Shown one piece after another: positions 6,818 to 14,642 of a stretch of DNA of 25,630 bases. Origin of the DNA: Oscillospiraceae bacterium (lineage in GTDB: Bacteria; Bacillota; Clostridia; Oscillospirales; Acutalibacteraceae); assembly GCA_031283835.1 (NCBI GenBank), contig JAITBA010000149.1, positions 1-25,630 of the forward strand, read 5' to 3'. The notes beneath the pieces were generated by a model, which was not told the DNA's origin, did no database searches, and was given only the letters and a program-made list of their open reading frames with translations. Numbering within the stretch: position 1 is the first letter of the stretch; each line of letters begins with the position of its first letter. A program made the translations under genes and the position numbers.

Positions 6818-9310
6818 TTATGCACCTTTCTTTTTTTGGCTTGTCGCCTTAAATCGCTTCAGACGCAGGGCGTTTGTTAGAACAGAAACAGAGCTTAAAC
6901 TCATGGCCGCCGCCGCAAACACGGGATTGAGCAGAGGGCCGCCAAACAGATGAAGCACACCCGCCGCAATGGGAATGCCGATAACATTGTAGCCAAACGC
7001 CCAAAACAGATTTTGCTTGATGTTTCGGATGGTCTTTTTGCTCAGATCGATGGCGGTGGGAACATCGGTCAACTGGCTTCGCATCAGCACAATGTCCGCG
7101 CTTTCCATTGCAACATCTGTGCCGGAGCCGATGGCGATACCAATATCTGCCCCGGCCAACGCGGGCGCGTCGTTGATGCCGTCGCCCACCATGGCGACCT
7201 TGCGCCCCTCGGCCTGGAGCTTTTTGACCTCGTTTGATTTATCCTGCGGCAGCACTTCGGCAAGCACGCGATCGATCCCGACTTGCTTTGCAATAGCGGC
7301 GGCGGTTTTTGCGTTGTCGCCGGTGATCATTGCCACTTCGATGCCCATTTTGTGCAGGCTTTCGATAGCCGCCTTGCTGGAGGGCTTCACCACATCGGCC
7401 ACGGCGACGATGCCCGCAAGCCTTCCGTCAAGGGCAACATACATGGGCGTTTTGCCTTCGCTTGCCAGCGTGTCCGCCTCTGCTTCCAGTGCCGTGAGTG
7501 AGATTTCTCGCTCAATCATCAGCTTGCGGTTTCCGGCTAAAATGGTTTGCCCGTTTGTTTGCGCTTCGATACCGCGCCCTGTAATGGAATTGAAGTCGTC
7601 CACTTTTAGGAATTCCAAGCCCAACTCCTGCGCTCCGGCAACAATCGCTTGCCCCAACGGATGTTCGGAGCTTTTCTCGGCTGAGGCGGTGATTTGTAAA
7701 AGATTGTTGGGGTCGGCACCCTCGGTGGTGAGCACATCGGTAACCGTCGGCTTGCCCTCGGTGATGGTTCCGGTCTTATCAAAGACAATCGTGTTGATTT
7801 TGTGGGCGGTTTCTAACGCTTCGCCGCCTTTGATGAGGATACCGTTTTCGGCACCTTTGCCTGTTCCCACCATAATGGCGGTGGGGGTCGCCAAGCCCAA
7901 AGCGCAGGGACAGGCGATAACGAGAACCGAAATGAATATTGTTAAAGCGAATTTTATGTCGCCGCCGCTGCCAAAGAACCATGCGACTCCAACCAGCAAC
8001 GCAATTGCGGCAACAACAGGCACGAACACGCCCGAAACTTTATCGGCCATTGCCGCAATGGGGGCTTTGCTGCCTTGCGCGTCCTCAACCAGTTTGATTA
8101 TTTGCGCCAATGCCGTGTCGCTGCCGATTTTTTCGGCCTTGAACTCGATTGTGCCTGTGGTGTTCAGACTGGCGGCATACACAGGGTCGCCCGCTTTTTT
8201 ATCCACCGGCATGCTCTCGCCTGTGAGCATGGATTCGTCAATGGAAGTGTGACCGCCGATGACCGAACCATCCACGGGAATTTTTGCGCCCGGCTTGACG
8301 ATGATAATGTCGTCAATCTCCACTTCGTCAATGGGGATTTCTTTTTCGGCGCCGTTTTGCAGGACAAGGGCGGTTTTTGGCGCAAGCCCCATGAGTTTTT
8401 TTATGGCTTCGCTTGTGCGCCCTTTTGAAACGGCTTCTAACGATTTGCCGAGCAATATCAAGGTGATGATGACGCCCGCTGTTTCGAAGTAGAGGGCTTC
8501 GACCGCCTTGAAGTTGCCGGCTGCGATTTGCCATGTGTTATAGAGGCTGTAGAGCACGGCGGCGGTTGTGCCGATGGCAATCAGTGAATCCATATTGGGA
8601 CTTCGGTTCCACAAGGCCTTGAAGCCGACTGTGTAAAATTTATACCCTACGCCGATAACCGGGAGAACCAAAACAATTTCGAGCAGTGCATAAATCAGAG
8701 AATAGTTCATTGGGTCAAGGCTTTTGGGGTATGGAAGCACGATGCCGTATTGCGTTAGCATGGGAACCATTGCGATATAAAGGAGCGGGAGGGAAAACAC
8801 AGCGGATACAATAAATTTCGTCCAAAGGACTTTGATTGCCTTTTGCTTCCGCGCTCTGTCCTCGTCGCCTGCGTCCGCTTTGTTGACTTCGAGCGCCTTG
8901 TAGCCGGCTTTTTCTATCGCCTCTTTGATAGCCGACAACCGCACCTTGTGAGGATCGTAGGCAACGATGGCTTTCTCTGTGGCAAAATTCACCGAAACGC
9001 TTGCTACGCCCGGGAGCTTTGTGAGGACTTTCTCCACCCGCTGGGCGCAAGCCGCGCAGGTCATGCCGCCGATGGGGATGGTGACATTGCTGTTTTCGCT
9101 TTTTTCCACCACCTCGTAGCCGATTTTTGACACGGCTTCTTTGATGGCGGTAAGCGGCAAGCTGCTTTCGTCATATTCGACAAACAGCTTTTCGCTTGCC
9201 AAATTCACCGTTGCCTGCCCGATGCCGGAGAGCTTTCGCACCGTCTTTTCGATTCGCTGCGCGCAGGCGGCGCAGGTCATCCCTCGAATACTTAGGACTT
9301 GACTATCCAT
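6818..9310 (-). CDS. copA: Copper-exporting P-type ATPase with two metal-binding domains (CopA)
   Basis: This 830-residue membrane pump uses ATP to export Cu(I) from the cytoplasm. Two N-terminal heavy-metal domains carry GMTCAAC (C13/C16 and C85/C88). The core shows the actuator TGES (363-366), the membrane CPC (467-469), the phosphorylated D511 in DKTGT, SEHP (548-551) and GDGINDAPA (709-717). The last membrane helices have YN (774-775) and MSLSS (803-807), the Cu(I) signature that separates CopA from zinc/cadmium pumps. The start at 9310 is preceded by AAAGGAA. A consensus-like promoter (9369-9397) lies about 60 bases upstream, overlapping the promoter of the divergent HxlR regulator. It heads the operon with the lipoprotein, response regulator and kinase. 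Length and domain order are normal for the family. Confidence 0.97.
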   Translation of the reverse strand: MDSQVLSIRGMTCAACAQRIEKTVRKLSGIGQATVNLASEKLFVEYDESSLPLTAIKEAVSKIGYEVVEKSENSNVTIPIGGMTCAACAQRVEKVLTKLPGVASVSVNFATEKAIVAYDPHKVRLSAIKEAIEKAGYKALEVNKADAGDEDRARKQKAIKVLWTKFIVSAVFSLPLLYIAMVPMLTQYGIVLPYPKSLDPMNYSLIYALLEIVLVLPVIGVGYKFYTVGFKALWNRSPNMDSLIAIGTTAAVLYSLYNTWQIAAGNFKAVEALYFETAGVIITLILLGKSLEAVSKGRTSEAIKKLMGLAPKTALVLQNGAEKEIPIDEVEIDDIIIVKPGAKIPVDGSVIGGHTSIDESMLTGESMPVDKKAGDPVYAASLNTTGTIEFKAEKIGSDTALAQIIKLVEDAQGSKAPIAAMADKVSGVFVPVVAAIALLVGVAWFFGSGGDIKFALTIFISVLVIACPCALGLATPTAIMVGTGKGAENGILIKGGEALETAHKINTIVFDKTGTITEGKPTVTDVLTTEGADPNNLLQITASAEKSSEHPLGQAIVAGAQELGLEFLKVDDFNSITGRGIEAQTNGQTILAGNRKLMIEREISLTALEAEADTLASEGKTPMYVALDGRLAGIVAVADVVKPSSKAAIESLHKMGIEVAMITGDNAKTAAAIAKQVGIDRVLAEVLPQDKSNEVKKLQAEGRKVAMVGDGINDAPALAGADIGIAIGSGTDVAMESADIVLMRSQLTDVPTAIDLSKKTIRNIKQNLFWAFGYNVIGIPIAAGVLHLFGGPLLNPVFAAAAMSLSSVSVLTNALRLKRFKATSQKKKGA

Positions 9311-9341
9311 ATAAAAAAATTCCTTTCCGTCCAGAGGGGTC

Positions 9342-9370
9342 TTGACTTTGCCTTGACCTCATGCTATTAT
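9342..9370 (+). promoter_or_regulatory. Promoter of the HxlR regulator
   Basis: TTGACT at 9342-9347 and TATTAT at 9365-9370 are separated by exactly 17 bases. The -10 overlaps the -10 of the divergent copA promoter (9369-9374), so the two promoters probably compete and can share one regulator. A second TTGACC at 9353 lacks a well-spaced -10. Confidence 0.6.
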
Positions 9371-9397
9371 TATAACGATAAAATTTTATTTTTGCAA
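9369..9397 (-). promoter_or_regulatory. copA promoter with a 12-base palindrome in the spacer
   Basis: On the minus strand TTGCAA (9392-9397) and a perfect TATAAT (9369-9374) are 17 bases apart. The spacer contains ATAAAATTTTAT, a perfect 12-base palindrome at 9378-9389. A regulator bound there would sit between the -35 and -10 boxes. The HxlR protein encoded next door is the obvious candidate, but binding is inference. Confidence 0.72.
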
Positions 9398-9456
9398 GTA
9401 CGCACTTTATTGTAATATAGTACCCGAAAAGATACTGTAAAATGGGAGGATAAGCC

Positions 9457-9816
9457 ATGGACTGCGACTGTGCCGAGGTTAACTGCCCTGTGGGCGCAAC
9501 GCTTGAACTGATTGGCGGAAAGTATAAAGCGCTGATTCTGTGGCACTTGATTGACACCACGCTGCGTTTTGGTGAGCTTCGCAAGCGCATTCCGCAAGCC
9601 ACGCCCAAAATGCTGACGGGGCAGCTGCGCGAATTAGAGAAAGCCAATCTTGTTATCCGTACGGTATATGCGGTTGTGCCGCCCAAAGTGGAATATACGC
9701 TATCCGATTCCGGAAAGAGCATCAAGCCTATTTTGGAAACCATGTATGCGTGGGGAGCAGATTACCTCAAAGACAAGGGCTTGGAAGCAAGCTGCTCCAT
9801 GACTACGCGCACATAA
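9457..9816 (+). CDS. HxlR-family winged-helix transcriptional regulator
   Basis: This 119-residue DNA-binding protein shows the HxlR pattern CPVGATLELIGGKYKALILWHL, then LRFGELRKRIPQATPKMLTGQLRELEKANLVIRTVY and VEYTLSDSGKSIKPILETMYAWG. Known relatives (for example YodB, HypR and HxlR of Bacillus) sense electrophiles, hypochlorite or formaldehyde, often through the conserved N-terminal cysteine. Here that cysteine is C10, joined by C3 and C5 (CDCAEVNC). Such a cluster could sense copper or thiol stress; this is inference. GGGAGG lies seven bases before ATG 9457. It is divergent from copA across 146 bases with overlapping promoters, so control of copA and autoregulation are likely. It converges with the DUF2318 gene, leaving seven bases between them and no visible terminator. 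CsoR or CopY, the usual Gram-positive copper repressors, are not present in the window. Confidence 0.88.
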   Translation: MDCDCAEVNCPVGATLELIGGKYKALILWHLIDTTLRFGELRKRIPQATPKMLTGQLRELEKANLVIRTVYAVVPPKVEYTLSDSGKSIKPILETMYAWGADYLKDKGLEASCSMTTRT

Positions 9817-9823
9817 AGGCGCT

Positions 9824-10339
9824 TTACTTTTTCCAATTTGCCGGGAAACGATAGACGTTCGCTTGCAAAGTGGCGTATGAAACTGTGATGGATTCGTCTG
9901 TCACGGTTTTGTCTGTGTCGAATATTGGAACAGGATTACAGCCGCCCGCTTCGACCTCGACCCTATCCATTGGGAATTTGTTGCCGCAGTTTTGGCATTG
10001 CAGTGTAGTGCCGCTTTGCTCAAAATATGCCTTGGGGGAGCCGTTGCACACCTGGCAAGTGTTGAACGCTGTGCGAATTGTGCCGTCGGGGGCTTTGACC
10101 GCGACAACCTCCATCCGTGTGCCGTCCACTGTGACGGGGTAGAATTTGGCGGTTTCGGAGATGTCGCTTATCTGTATCACGAGGTCGTCGCCGGGCTGGG
10201 CGGCCTGCTCGTTGTTTGCGGCCGGGCCGCTGCCGGCGGAACACGCCGTAAGCGCCAATAGCAAGCTGAGAGCCAAAAGGATTCCGACAAAAAGTGACTT
10301 TTGAGCGCCGCGTTTGTTTGGTGTTTTGGGTGTTTGCAT
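9824..10339 (-). CDS. DUF2318-type cysteine-rich lipoprotein
   Basis: This 171-residue protein has a signal segment (about 15-30) and lipobox LTAC, with C33 lipidated, so it is anchored outside the membrane. The mature part matches the DUF2318 pattern: RTAFNTCQVCNGSPKAYF, LQCQNCGNKFPMDRVEVEAGGCNPVPI. The cysteines are C95/C98, C115/C118 and C134, two CxxC pairs plus one, which may bind a metal or an Fe-S centre. DUF2318 is otherwise found with membrane metal-transport proteins; its biochemistry is not settled. GGAGG lies nine bases upstream of ATG 10339. It follows the HMA/DsbD-like/cupredoxin gene by 57 bases on the same strand and is probably co-transcribed with it, pointing to extracytoplasmic metal or redox handling. 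Confidence 0.85.
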   Translation of the reverse strand: MQTPKTPNKRGAQKSLFVGILLALSLLLALTACSAGSGPAANNEQAAQPGDDLVIQISDISETAKFYPVTVDGTRMEVVAVKAPDGTIRTAFNTCQVCNGSPKAYFEQSGTTLQCQNCGNKFPMDRVEVEAGGCNPVPIFDTDKTVTDESITVSYATLQANVYRFPANWKK

Positions 10340-10396
10340 AAAAAAGTTCCTCCAATGATTTTTTTGTTTTTGTTTTGTGGAAGGGCTGCGGGTTGA

Positions 10397-12010
10397 TCAG
10401 CAGCACCCGGCAGGGGGTTGATTGGAGCTGTCGTCGTAATCGTCGCTGTAGTCGTCGGTCAAACTGTCCTCCGCGGCTGCGCCCGCTTCGGTCACGGTGA
10501 CCCAGCCGCGAATCATTCCCATCCAGCAGCTATATTGAAACCGGCCTGTTTTGTTGGGAATAAACGCAATTACGTTATCGCCCTGCGTGAAGGAATAATT
10601 GGAAATGCCGTATTCCTTGATGTTTATGCGGCTGTTGCACCCGTTGATGCTGCCGCTCGGCGCGTGAATCGTCCATTCGACAGGCGTTCCGACTTCGACG
10701 GTGATGTTGGGAAAACTGCCCGGCGAAAGCGTGCTGCTGACAATCTGCTTGCCGTCCACGATTTTAACGCCGCCGCTGTTATCGGAGGAAGCGCCGCCGC
10801 CAACCGTCCAAGTGTTCCATGTAGCTACCATGATAACTGCTATACCAAGCGCGGCAAGGGTGGAAACGGTTTTGTGGGTGGGTTTTTTAAAGGGGAGACT
10901 GGATACGATTCCCACCGCGCAAAGGCCCAAAATGATGGCGAGCAAGGTGTTTGGCAGCAGGAAGCCCGAAAGAGAGCCGCCCTGTGAGAGCATTGCCAAA
11001 CCAAGCACCACCACCAGCACCGCGCCGACACGCATGACCTTTGCCGTGAATTTTTTGCCGAGCGCCGAAACGACCCCGCCAAGCCCCAACATCAGCGGCA
11101 CGGTGCCCATGCTGAACAAGAACATAGAGAGTGCGCCCACAAGGGGGTTCCCCGAGCTAAGCGCCACGAGCTGCATGGATTGCAGAGGGCCGCAGGGCAT
11201 TAAGCCATTGAGCAAGCCGACAATCAAGGGGCTTTTGCTTTTTGCCTTTTTTGTTCCGACCTTACGGGCAAAGATTTTTGGCATACGCGGTTGCAGTTTG
11301 CGAAGCCACGGGAACAGCCCTAGCATATTGATGCCCATAATCACCATGAACACGCCTGCGAGAAGCTTGAGAATTCCTTGCGCTATCACGGGCAAGCCTG
11401 CGCTGGAACCACCGCCGCCGAACAGTAAGCCCACAAACCCCAAAACGCCGCCAATGACTGTGTAGGAAATTACACGCCCTAAGTTATAGAGGAAAGCGGG
11501 GACGAAAGTAGAAAAGCGACTCTTCTTTTCGGCGGGTATGTCACCTTTGGGAATACATTGGGAAAGGTTAATGCCGCCGCACATGGCGATGCAATGGAGT
11601 GAAGTGATTAGCCCGATGACAAACAGCATGCCATAACCTGCCAGCCCGGCGCGGGTCATTTTGGTGTCGGCCAGTTGGTTTGGCACAAGCAGATTGAGAA
11701 TGCCAAATTGTGACAGCAGAACATACAGCGAAACAATGATTCCCAAAATTCCAACCACGCGGCCGACGTTGGACGCCGGGTTTTTGTCCTCAGCCAGCAC
11801 TTGATACCCCAGTTTTTCGATGATAGCGGTTATATCTTTTTGCGAAATAATGTCCGTATCATAGGCAATATCCGCTGTTCCCGCGCTGTAGCTCACGGTG
11901 ACATTTTTTACGCCCGCAGCGTTCCGCAGCTTCCGCTCAATTTTGTTTTGACAGTTGACACAGGTCATGCCGCCAATTTTTATCCGCTTTGTTTTTATGC
12001 CAGATTCCAT
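10397..12010 (-). CDS. Three-domain copper membrane protein: HMA, DsbD-like/SafE transmembrane, cupredoxin-like
   Basis: This 537-residue protein joins three parts. Residues 8-72 form a heavy-metal domain with GMTCVNC (C17/C20). Residues 83-400 form a multi-helix membrane domain of the DsbD_2/SafE kind, with LHCIAMCGG (C140/C144) and NGLMPCGPLQS (C273), cysteines placed as in CcdA/DsbD-type carriers. Residues 415-507 look like a cupredoxin fold with possible ligands H449, C458, C495, M497 and M499 (FQYSCWMGMIRG). The acidic tail ends PPAGCC. The arrangement suggests copper moving from a cytoplasmic HMA domain across or to the outer cupredoxin, or thiol transfer coupled to copper; this is inference. 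ATG 12010 has AGGAGG nine bases upstream. The reading frame stays open further upstream, but that stretch is antisense to the next gene and lacks a ribosome site. It heads the unit with the DUF2318 lipoprotein. Confidence 0.88.
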   Translation of the reverse strand: MESGIKTKRIKIGGMTCVNCQNKIERKLRNAAGVKNVTVSYSAGTADIAYDTDIISQKDITAIIEKLGYQVLAEDKNPASNVGRVVGILGIIVSLYVLLSQFGILNLLVPNQLADTKMTRAGLAGYGMLFVIGLITSLHCIAMCGGINLSQCIPKGDIPAEKKSRFSTFVPAFLYNLGRVISYTVIGGVLGFVGLLFGGGGSSAGLPVIAQGILKLLAGVFMVIMGINMLGLFPWLRKLQPRMPKIFARKVGTKKAKSKSPLIVGLLNGLMPCGPLQSMQLVALSSGNPLVGALSMFLFSMGTVPLMLGLGGVVSALGKKFTAKVMRVGAVLVVVLGLAMLSQGGSLSGFLLPNTLLAIILGLCAVGIVSSLPFKKPTHKTVSTLAALGIAVIMVATWNTWTVGGGASSDNSGGVKIVDGKQIVSSTLSPGSFPNITVEVGTPVEWTIHAPSGSINGCNSRINIKEYGISNYSFTQGDNVIAFIPNKTGRFQYSCWMGMIRGWVTVTEAGAAAEDSLTDDYSDDYDDSSNQPPAGCC

Positions 12011-12047
12011 TGGAACCGTCCTCCTTTGATCGGGTTTTTCTTGTCTA

Positions 12048-12062
12048 TTGTTATCGTACCAA
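12048..12062. promoter_or_regulatory. Imperfect 15-base palindrome upstream of the HMA/DsbD-like gene
   Basis: TTGTTATCGTACCAA is an imperfect palindrome (5 of 7 arm positions pair), 38 bases before the start codon. It resembles TTGTAATATAGTACC at 9410-9424 next to the copA promoter, where GTAATATAGTAC is palindromic except for one pair. A shared regulator is possible. No good -35/-10 pair was found here. Confidence 0.3.
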
Positions 12063-12111
12063 AGAAATGTATGGATTGTGTGTGGATTGAAAAAATTTTT
12101 TGTGTGCCTGC

Positions 12112-12142
12112 AAAAAAGCCCCCGCTTTTGAGGGCGGGGGGC
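12112..12142 (-). terminator. Rho-independent terminator ending the desulfurase-to-CinA-like operon
   Basis: GCCCCCGC at 12118-12125 pairs with GCGGGGGGC at 12134-12142 (one extra G), with a loop of about eight bases. On the minus strand the stem is followed by six T (12112-12117). It lies 18 bases after the stop of the CinA-like gene and before the promoter region of the HMA/DsbD-like gene, so it separates the two minus-strand units. Confidence 0.82.
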
Positions 12143-12159
12143 GAGTTTTGGGATTTTGG

Positions 12160-13446
12160 TTATTGACGCAGGGCATCTGTTGCGGGCGGTAAATCGGCGG
12201 CCTGTGTGTGGGCACCCTGAAAAAAGAGGGACAGGTTTGTTAGCAGGGCAACCGCCGCGAGGGCGCGGCCCCGGCGCCGCGGGAGTGCCGCGACGGGGGC
12301 TTTGGCGATGGTTTTTGCGGGGGCGTGCGGTGCGGCCACAAGGTGCGCGGCCTGCGAGGGCATGCAGGCGGTGCCAACGGAATCGCACAGGAGCGCCAGC
12401 ACGGCTTCGGCCACGACGGGCTGGAAGTTGGCGGGCGATTTGCCCAGCGCTTCTTCGGGGTTCCAGTGCAGTTCGCGCACGCGGGCATAATCGCTGGGGC
12501 CGTGCAGGGCAAGAATGACCCGCACGCTGTTGGGTTCGGGGCCGGGCATGGGGGCAGAAACCACGGCACACCAATCGTCGCTGCCTTTTTGCAGGCGGGC
12601 GGCGGCCAGGTCTAGGGCCTCGCGCAGGGTGCGCATAGAGGCTCTTGGGGGGGCCGTGATGTGGATTTTTTGCCCGGATAGGGCGGCAATGCCCTGCCAC
12701 ACGGGCGAAACCAGCAGCGCCAGGCGTTCGCGCCGGGTGTTGAGCCAGGCGACATGCTCTGCGGCGCGTGCCAACAACGCGGCGGTTTGGGCATCGGGCT
12801 GTGGTTGCTTGCGTGGCGGCCGGCTGCCAAGGCTGCCGAAGTACTCTTCCTCGGCGGTGGGGAAGGGCATGATGGAGGTGGGTTCGATGGGGTTGATGTC
12901 TGAAAAGACGCGCCCGCCCAACTGCCGCAGCCGCAGTTCCACATCGGTTTTTGCCTCGGGCGCGAGGGGAGGGGCGGCCTTGGCTTTTTGTCGGCTGCGC
13001 AGGTAGGCCGTGGCCTGGGGCAGCAGCTCGTCGAGCAGATCTTCGTGCAGGGGGAGGTAGAGCAGATCTTGCTGCCCGGACCGCAGGGCGAAGCCGTTGC
13101 AGCGCCCGGCGGCGGTGAGAAACAGTGACGCGCTGGCCGGAAAAGCGGCGTCTGCGGGGCAGCGCTCTGCTTGCAGGTGCAGCACCTGCGAGCGCTCGTA
13201 GGATTGAAAGCCCAGCGCGCTTAGCATGGTGGTTTTTAGGGCATGGAATTGCCCGGCTTCGGCTGTGACAATGAACACGTTGCCGCGACATAGATGGTCG
13301 GCCAGCTGGCGGAGCAGCTGTGCGGGGGTTTCGGATACAACAGGGGTTGGGAGCGTTGGAAACAAATCCGCAAAGGCGGTTTGCAGGCGGCATAACGCGG
13401 CCTGCCCCGTGTTGCCGGGCAGAGCGAATACTTGTGCGCTTTTCAT
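12160..13446 (-). CDS. Divergent CinA-like protein with C-terminal membrane segment (hypothetical)
   Basis: No family is obvious at first reading of this 428-residue protein, but by eye it follows the CinA layout. Residues 36-80 match the MoCF core of the CinA encoded upstream (PAQLL..., NVFIVTAEAG, then K...ALGF). Residues 114-145 (GRCNGFALRSGQQDLLYLPLHEDLL) match the CinA stretch GCCLRTDEGKIVALLPGPPREL. Residues 290-354 (AVVSAPMPGPEP, VRVILALHGP, AEAVLALL) match the CinA end (VTGVAGP, GLVYLA, KAALHLAWQLL). The GGLGPTPDD and ESCTGG signatures are gone, so enzyme activity is unlikely. RRRGR at 390-394 precedes a hydrophobic segment (about 395-411), suggesting a tail anchor with a short outside end. 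AAGGA precedes ATG 13446. It is the last gene of the minus-strand run, 130 bases after the sortase. Homology is a hypothesis; the gene itself is clear. Confidence 0.8.
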   Translation of the reverse strand: MKSAQVFALPGNTGQAALCRLQTAFADLFPTLPTPVVSETPAQLLRQLADHLCRGNVFIVTAEAGQFHALKTTMLSALGFQSYERSQVLHLQAERCPADAAFPASASLFLTAAGRCNGFALRSGQQDLLYLPLHEDLLDELLPQATAYLRSRQKAKAAPPLAPEAKTDVELRLRQLGGRVFSDINPIEPTSIMPFPTAEEEYFGSLGSRPPRKQPQPDAQTAALLARAAEHVAWLNTRRERLALLVSPVWQGIAALSGQKIHITAPPRASMRTLREALDLAAARLQKGSDDWCAVVSAPMPGPEPNSVRVILALHGPSDYARVRELHWNPEEALGKSPANFQPVVAEAVLALLCDSVGTACMPSQAAHLVAAPHAPAKTIAKAPVAALPRRRGRALAAVALLTNLSLFFQGAHTQAADLPPATDALRQ

Positions 13447-13477
13447 GAGATGTCCTTCTTTTCTTTAAACTTCATAT

Positions 13478-13505
13478 ATTCAGTCTTTGTGGAAAAAGGC
13501 TGAAT
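13478..13505. other. Long hairpin between sortase B and the CinA-like gene
   Basis: ATTCAGTCTTT pairs with AAAAAGGCTGAAT over 11 positions with one G-T pair and a loop of about five bases. There is no T-run on either side, so it is not a typical terminator. It lies in the 130-base gap before the CinA-like gene and could act as a processing site or mRNA stability element. Confidence 0.5.
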
Positions 13506-13576
13506 CGTTTTGGTTGTCTCCTGTTTTTTCTCCTTTTTGATTCCCCTAAGAACCTTTTTTGGCCGTTTTTGTTGCG

Positions 13577-14626
13577 TTAGTTATTATCCCACCGCGCGGC
13601 GTTTTTGAAGGGGTTGCGCAGGCCCCAATCGTCATAAAGCGCCTGTGCGACACGTGGATTGGGGTTTTTGACGACTTGGCTGGCGTCGACCGTTGGGCTT
13701 TCGCCGGGGCGCACCAGGCGGCCGACCACGTAGAGGTATTCCTCTTTGAAGTTGTAGAGACAGGTTTGCAGCGAAAGCAGCTTGTCTCCGTATTTGATAT
13801 CGACACCGGTGTTGACGTAGCTGCGCTGCTTGAGCTGTGCGATGAAGCCGTTAAAGCTTTTTTCGGAGACGAATTCGCGCGTGTTGGCCTGAAAGACGTA
13901 GCCATTGTCGTCTTTTGGGTTGCCGTTGATGTCGATTACCGCAAAAATTTTGTAGTAGTAGGCGCCGCCGTCGGGCGTGAGGAGGGTGATGAGGGGGTTG
14001 TTGGCCACGGTTGACGCTTTTTGGTAGCGGGTGAGGTTGGCAAAAATTTTGCCGTTGTTATTCATGTTGTGGCCATAGATGATTAGGTTGGTGCTCATGG
14101 GGGAAAGCGTATTGTCGCAATCCATGAAGGGATTGCCGTAGCGTGAGCGCTGCAAATAAAAATTGCGGTAGAGATAGTAGTTGTTGTTTTTGGTTTGCAC
14201 AACGGGCAAGTCGATGCCGGCACCCGGCGCGCTGAGCCAGCCAATGCAATCGGAATTGATGGCCAGAAGCTTTTCGAAGCTATAGCGCACTTCGGTGGGC
14301 GGCGCGGTTTGCGGTTCTTGGCCGGGGGAGGGGGCGACGGCGCTGGTGGCGGGCGGGTTCATGATGTTGATTAGGTTGTTTTCTTTTTTGTTGGCCTGCC
14401 AGGGGTCGTAGACCAGCACCCACAGGAGCACCAGCACGCAGCAGAACATGACGACCAGCAGAAAATCGAAGATGATTTTGCGCCGCCGCTCTTTGCGGGT
14501 GTCGCTGCGCAGGGGGATTATGTTGGACTCGAAAAAATTACGCTTGCGCCGCGAGGGTTCGAACACCGCCTCCACCGCGTTGAGCACGTCTTCCGATTCC
14601 GGCTGCCAAAAATTGTTGTCGTCCAT
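13577..14626 (-). CDS. Class B-type sortase
   Basis: This 349-residue membrane transpeptidase should cleave a sorting signal in secreted proteins and join them to the cell wall. It has a cytoplasmic N-terminus rich in charged residues (about 1-50), one membrane segment (about 51-73), a Pro/Thr linker (about 90-112) and a sortase domain. The domain shows IGWLSAPGAGIDLPVVQTKNNNYYL, the catalytic H186 in IIYGHNM, C289 in LSLQTCLYNF and R303 in YLYVVGRLVR. The class B assignment rests on these motifs and the GW(L)-x-IDxPV start. AAGGAGG lies just upstream of ATG 14626. It follows cinA by 16 bases, so it is in that operon, which is an odd place for a sortase. No substrate gene is adjacent; its target lies elsewhere or is the large surface protein at the window end. 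Confidence 0.92.
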   Translation of the reverse strand: MDDNNFWQPESEDVLNAVEAVFEPSRRKRNFFESNIIPLRSDTRKERRRKIIFDFLLVVMFCCVLVLLWVLVYDPWQANKKENNLINIMNPPATSAVAPSPGQEPQTAPPTEVRYSFEKLLAINSDCIGWLSAPGAGIDLPVVQTKNNNYYLYRNFYLQRSRYGNPFMDCDNTLSPMSTNLIIYGHNMNNNGKIFANLTRYQKASTVANNPLITLLTPDGGAYYYKIFAVIDINGNPKDDNGYVFQANTREFVSEKSFNGFIAQLKQRSYVNTGVDIKYGDKLLSLQTCLYNFKEEYLYVVGRLVRPGESPTVDASQVVKNPNPRVAQALYDDWGLRNPFKNAARWDNN

Positions 14627-14642
14627 TCAAAAATCTCCTCCT

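Noticed and set aside
12011..13393. Upstream extension of the HMA/DsbD-like gene to a 998-residue protein
   Set aside because: The extra part is Pro/Arg/Ala-rich, antisense-free only in phase, overlaps the CinA-like gene in another frame and crosses a terminator. ATG 12010 has AGGAGG and matches the start of an HMA domain.
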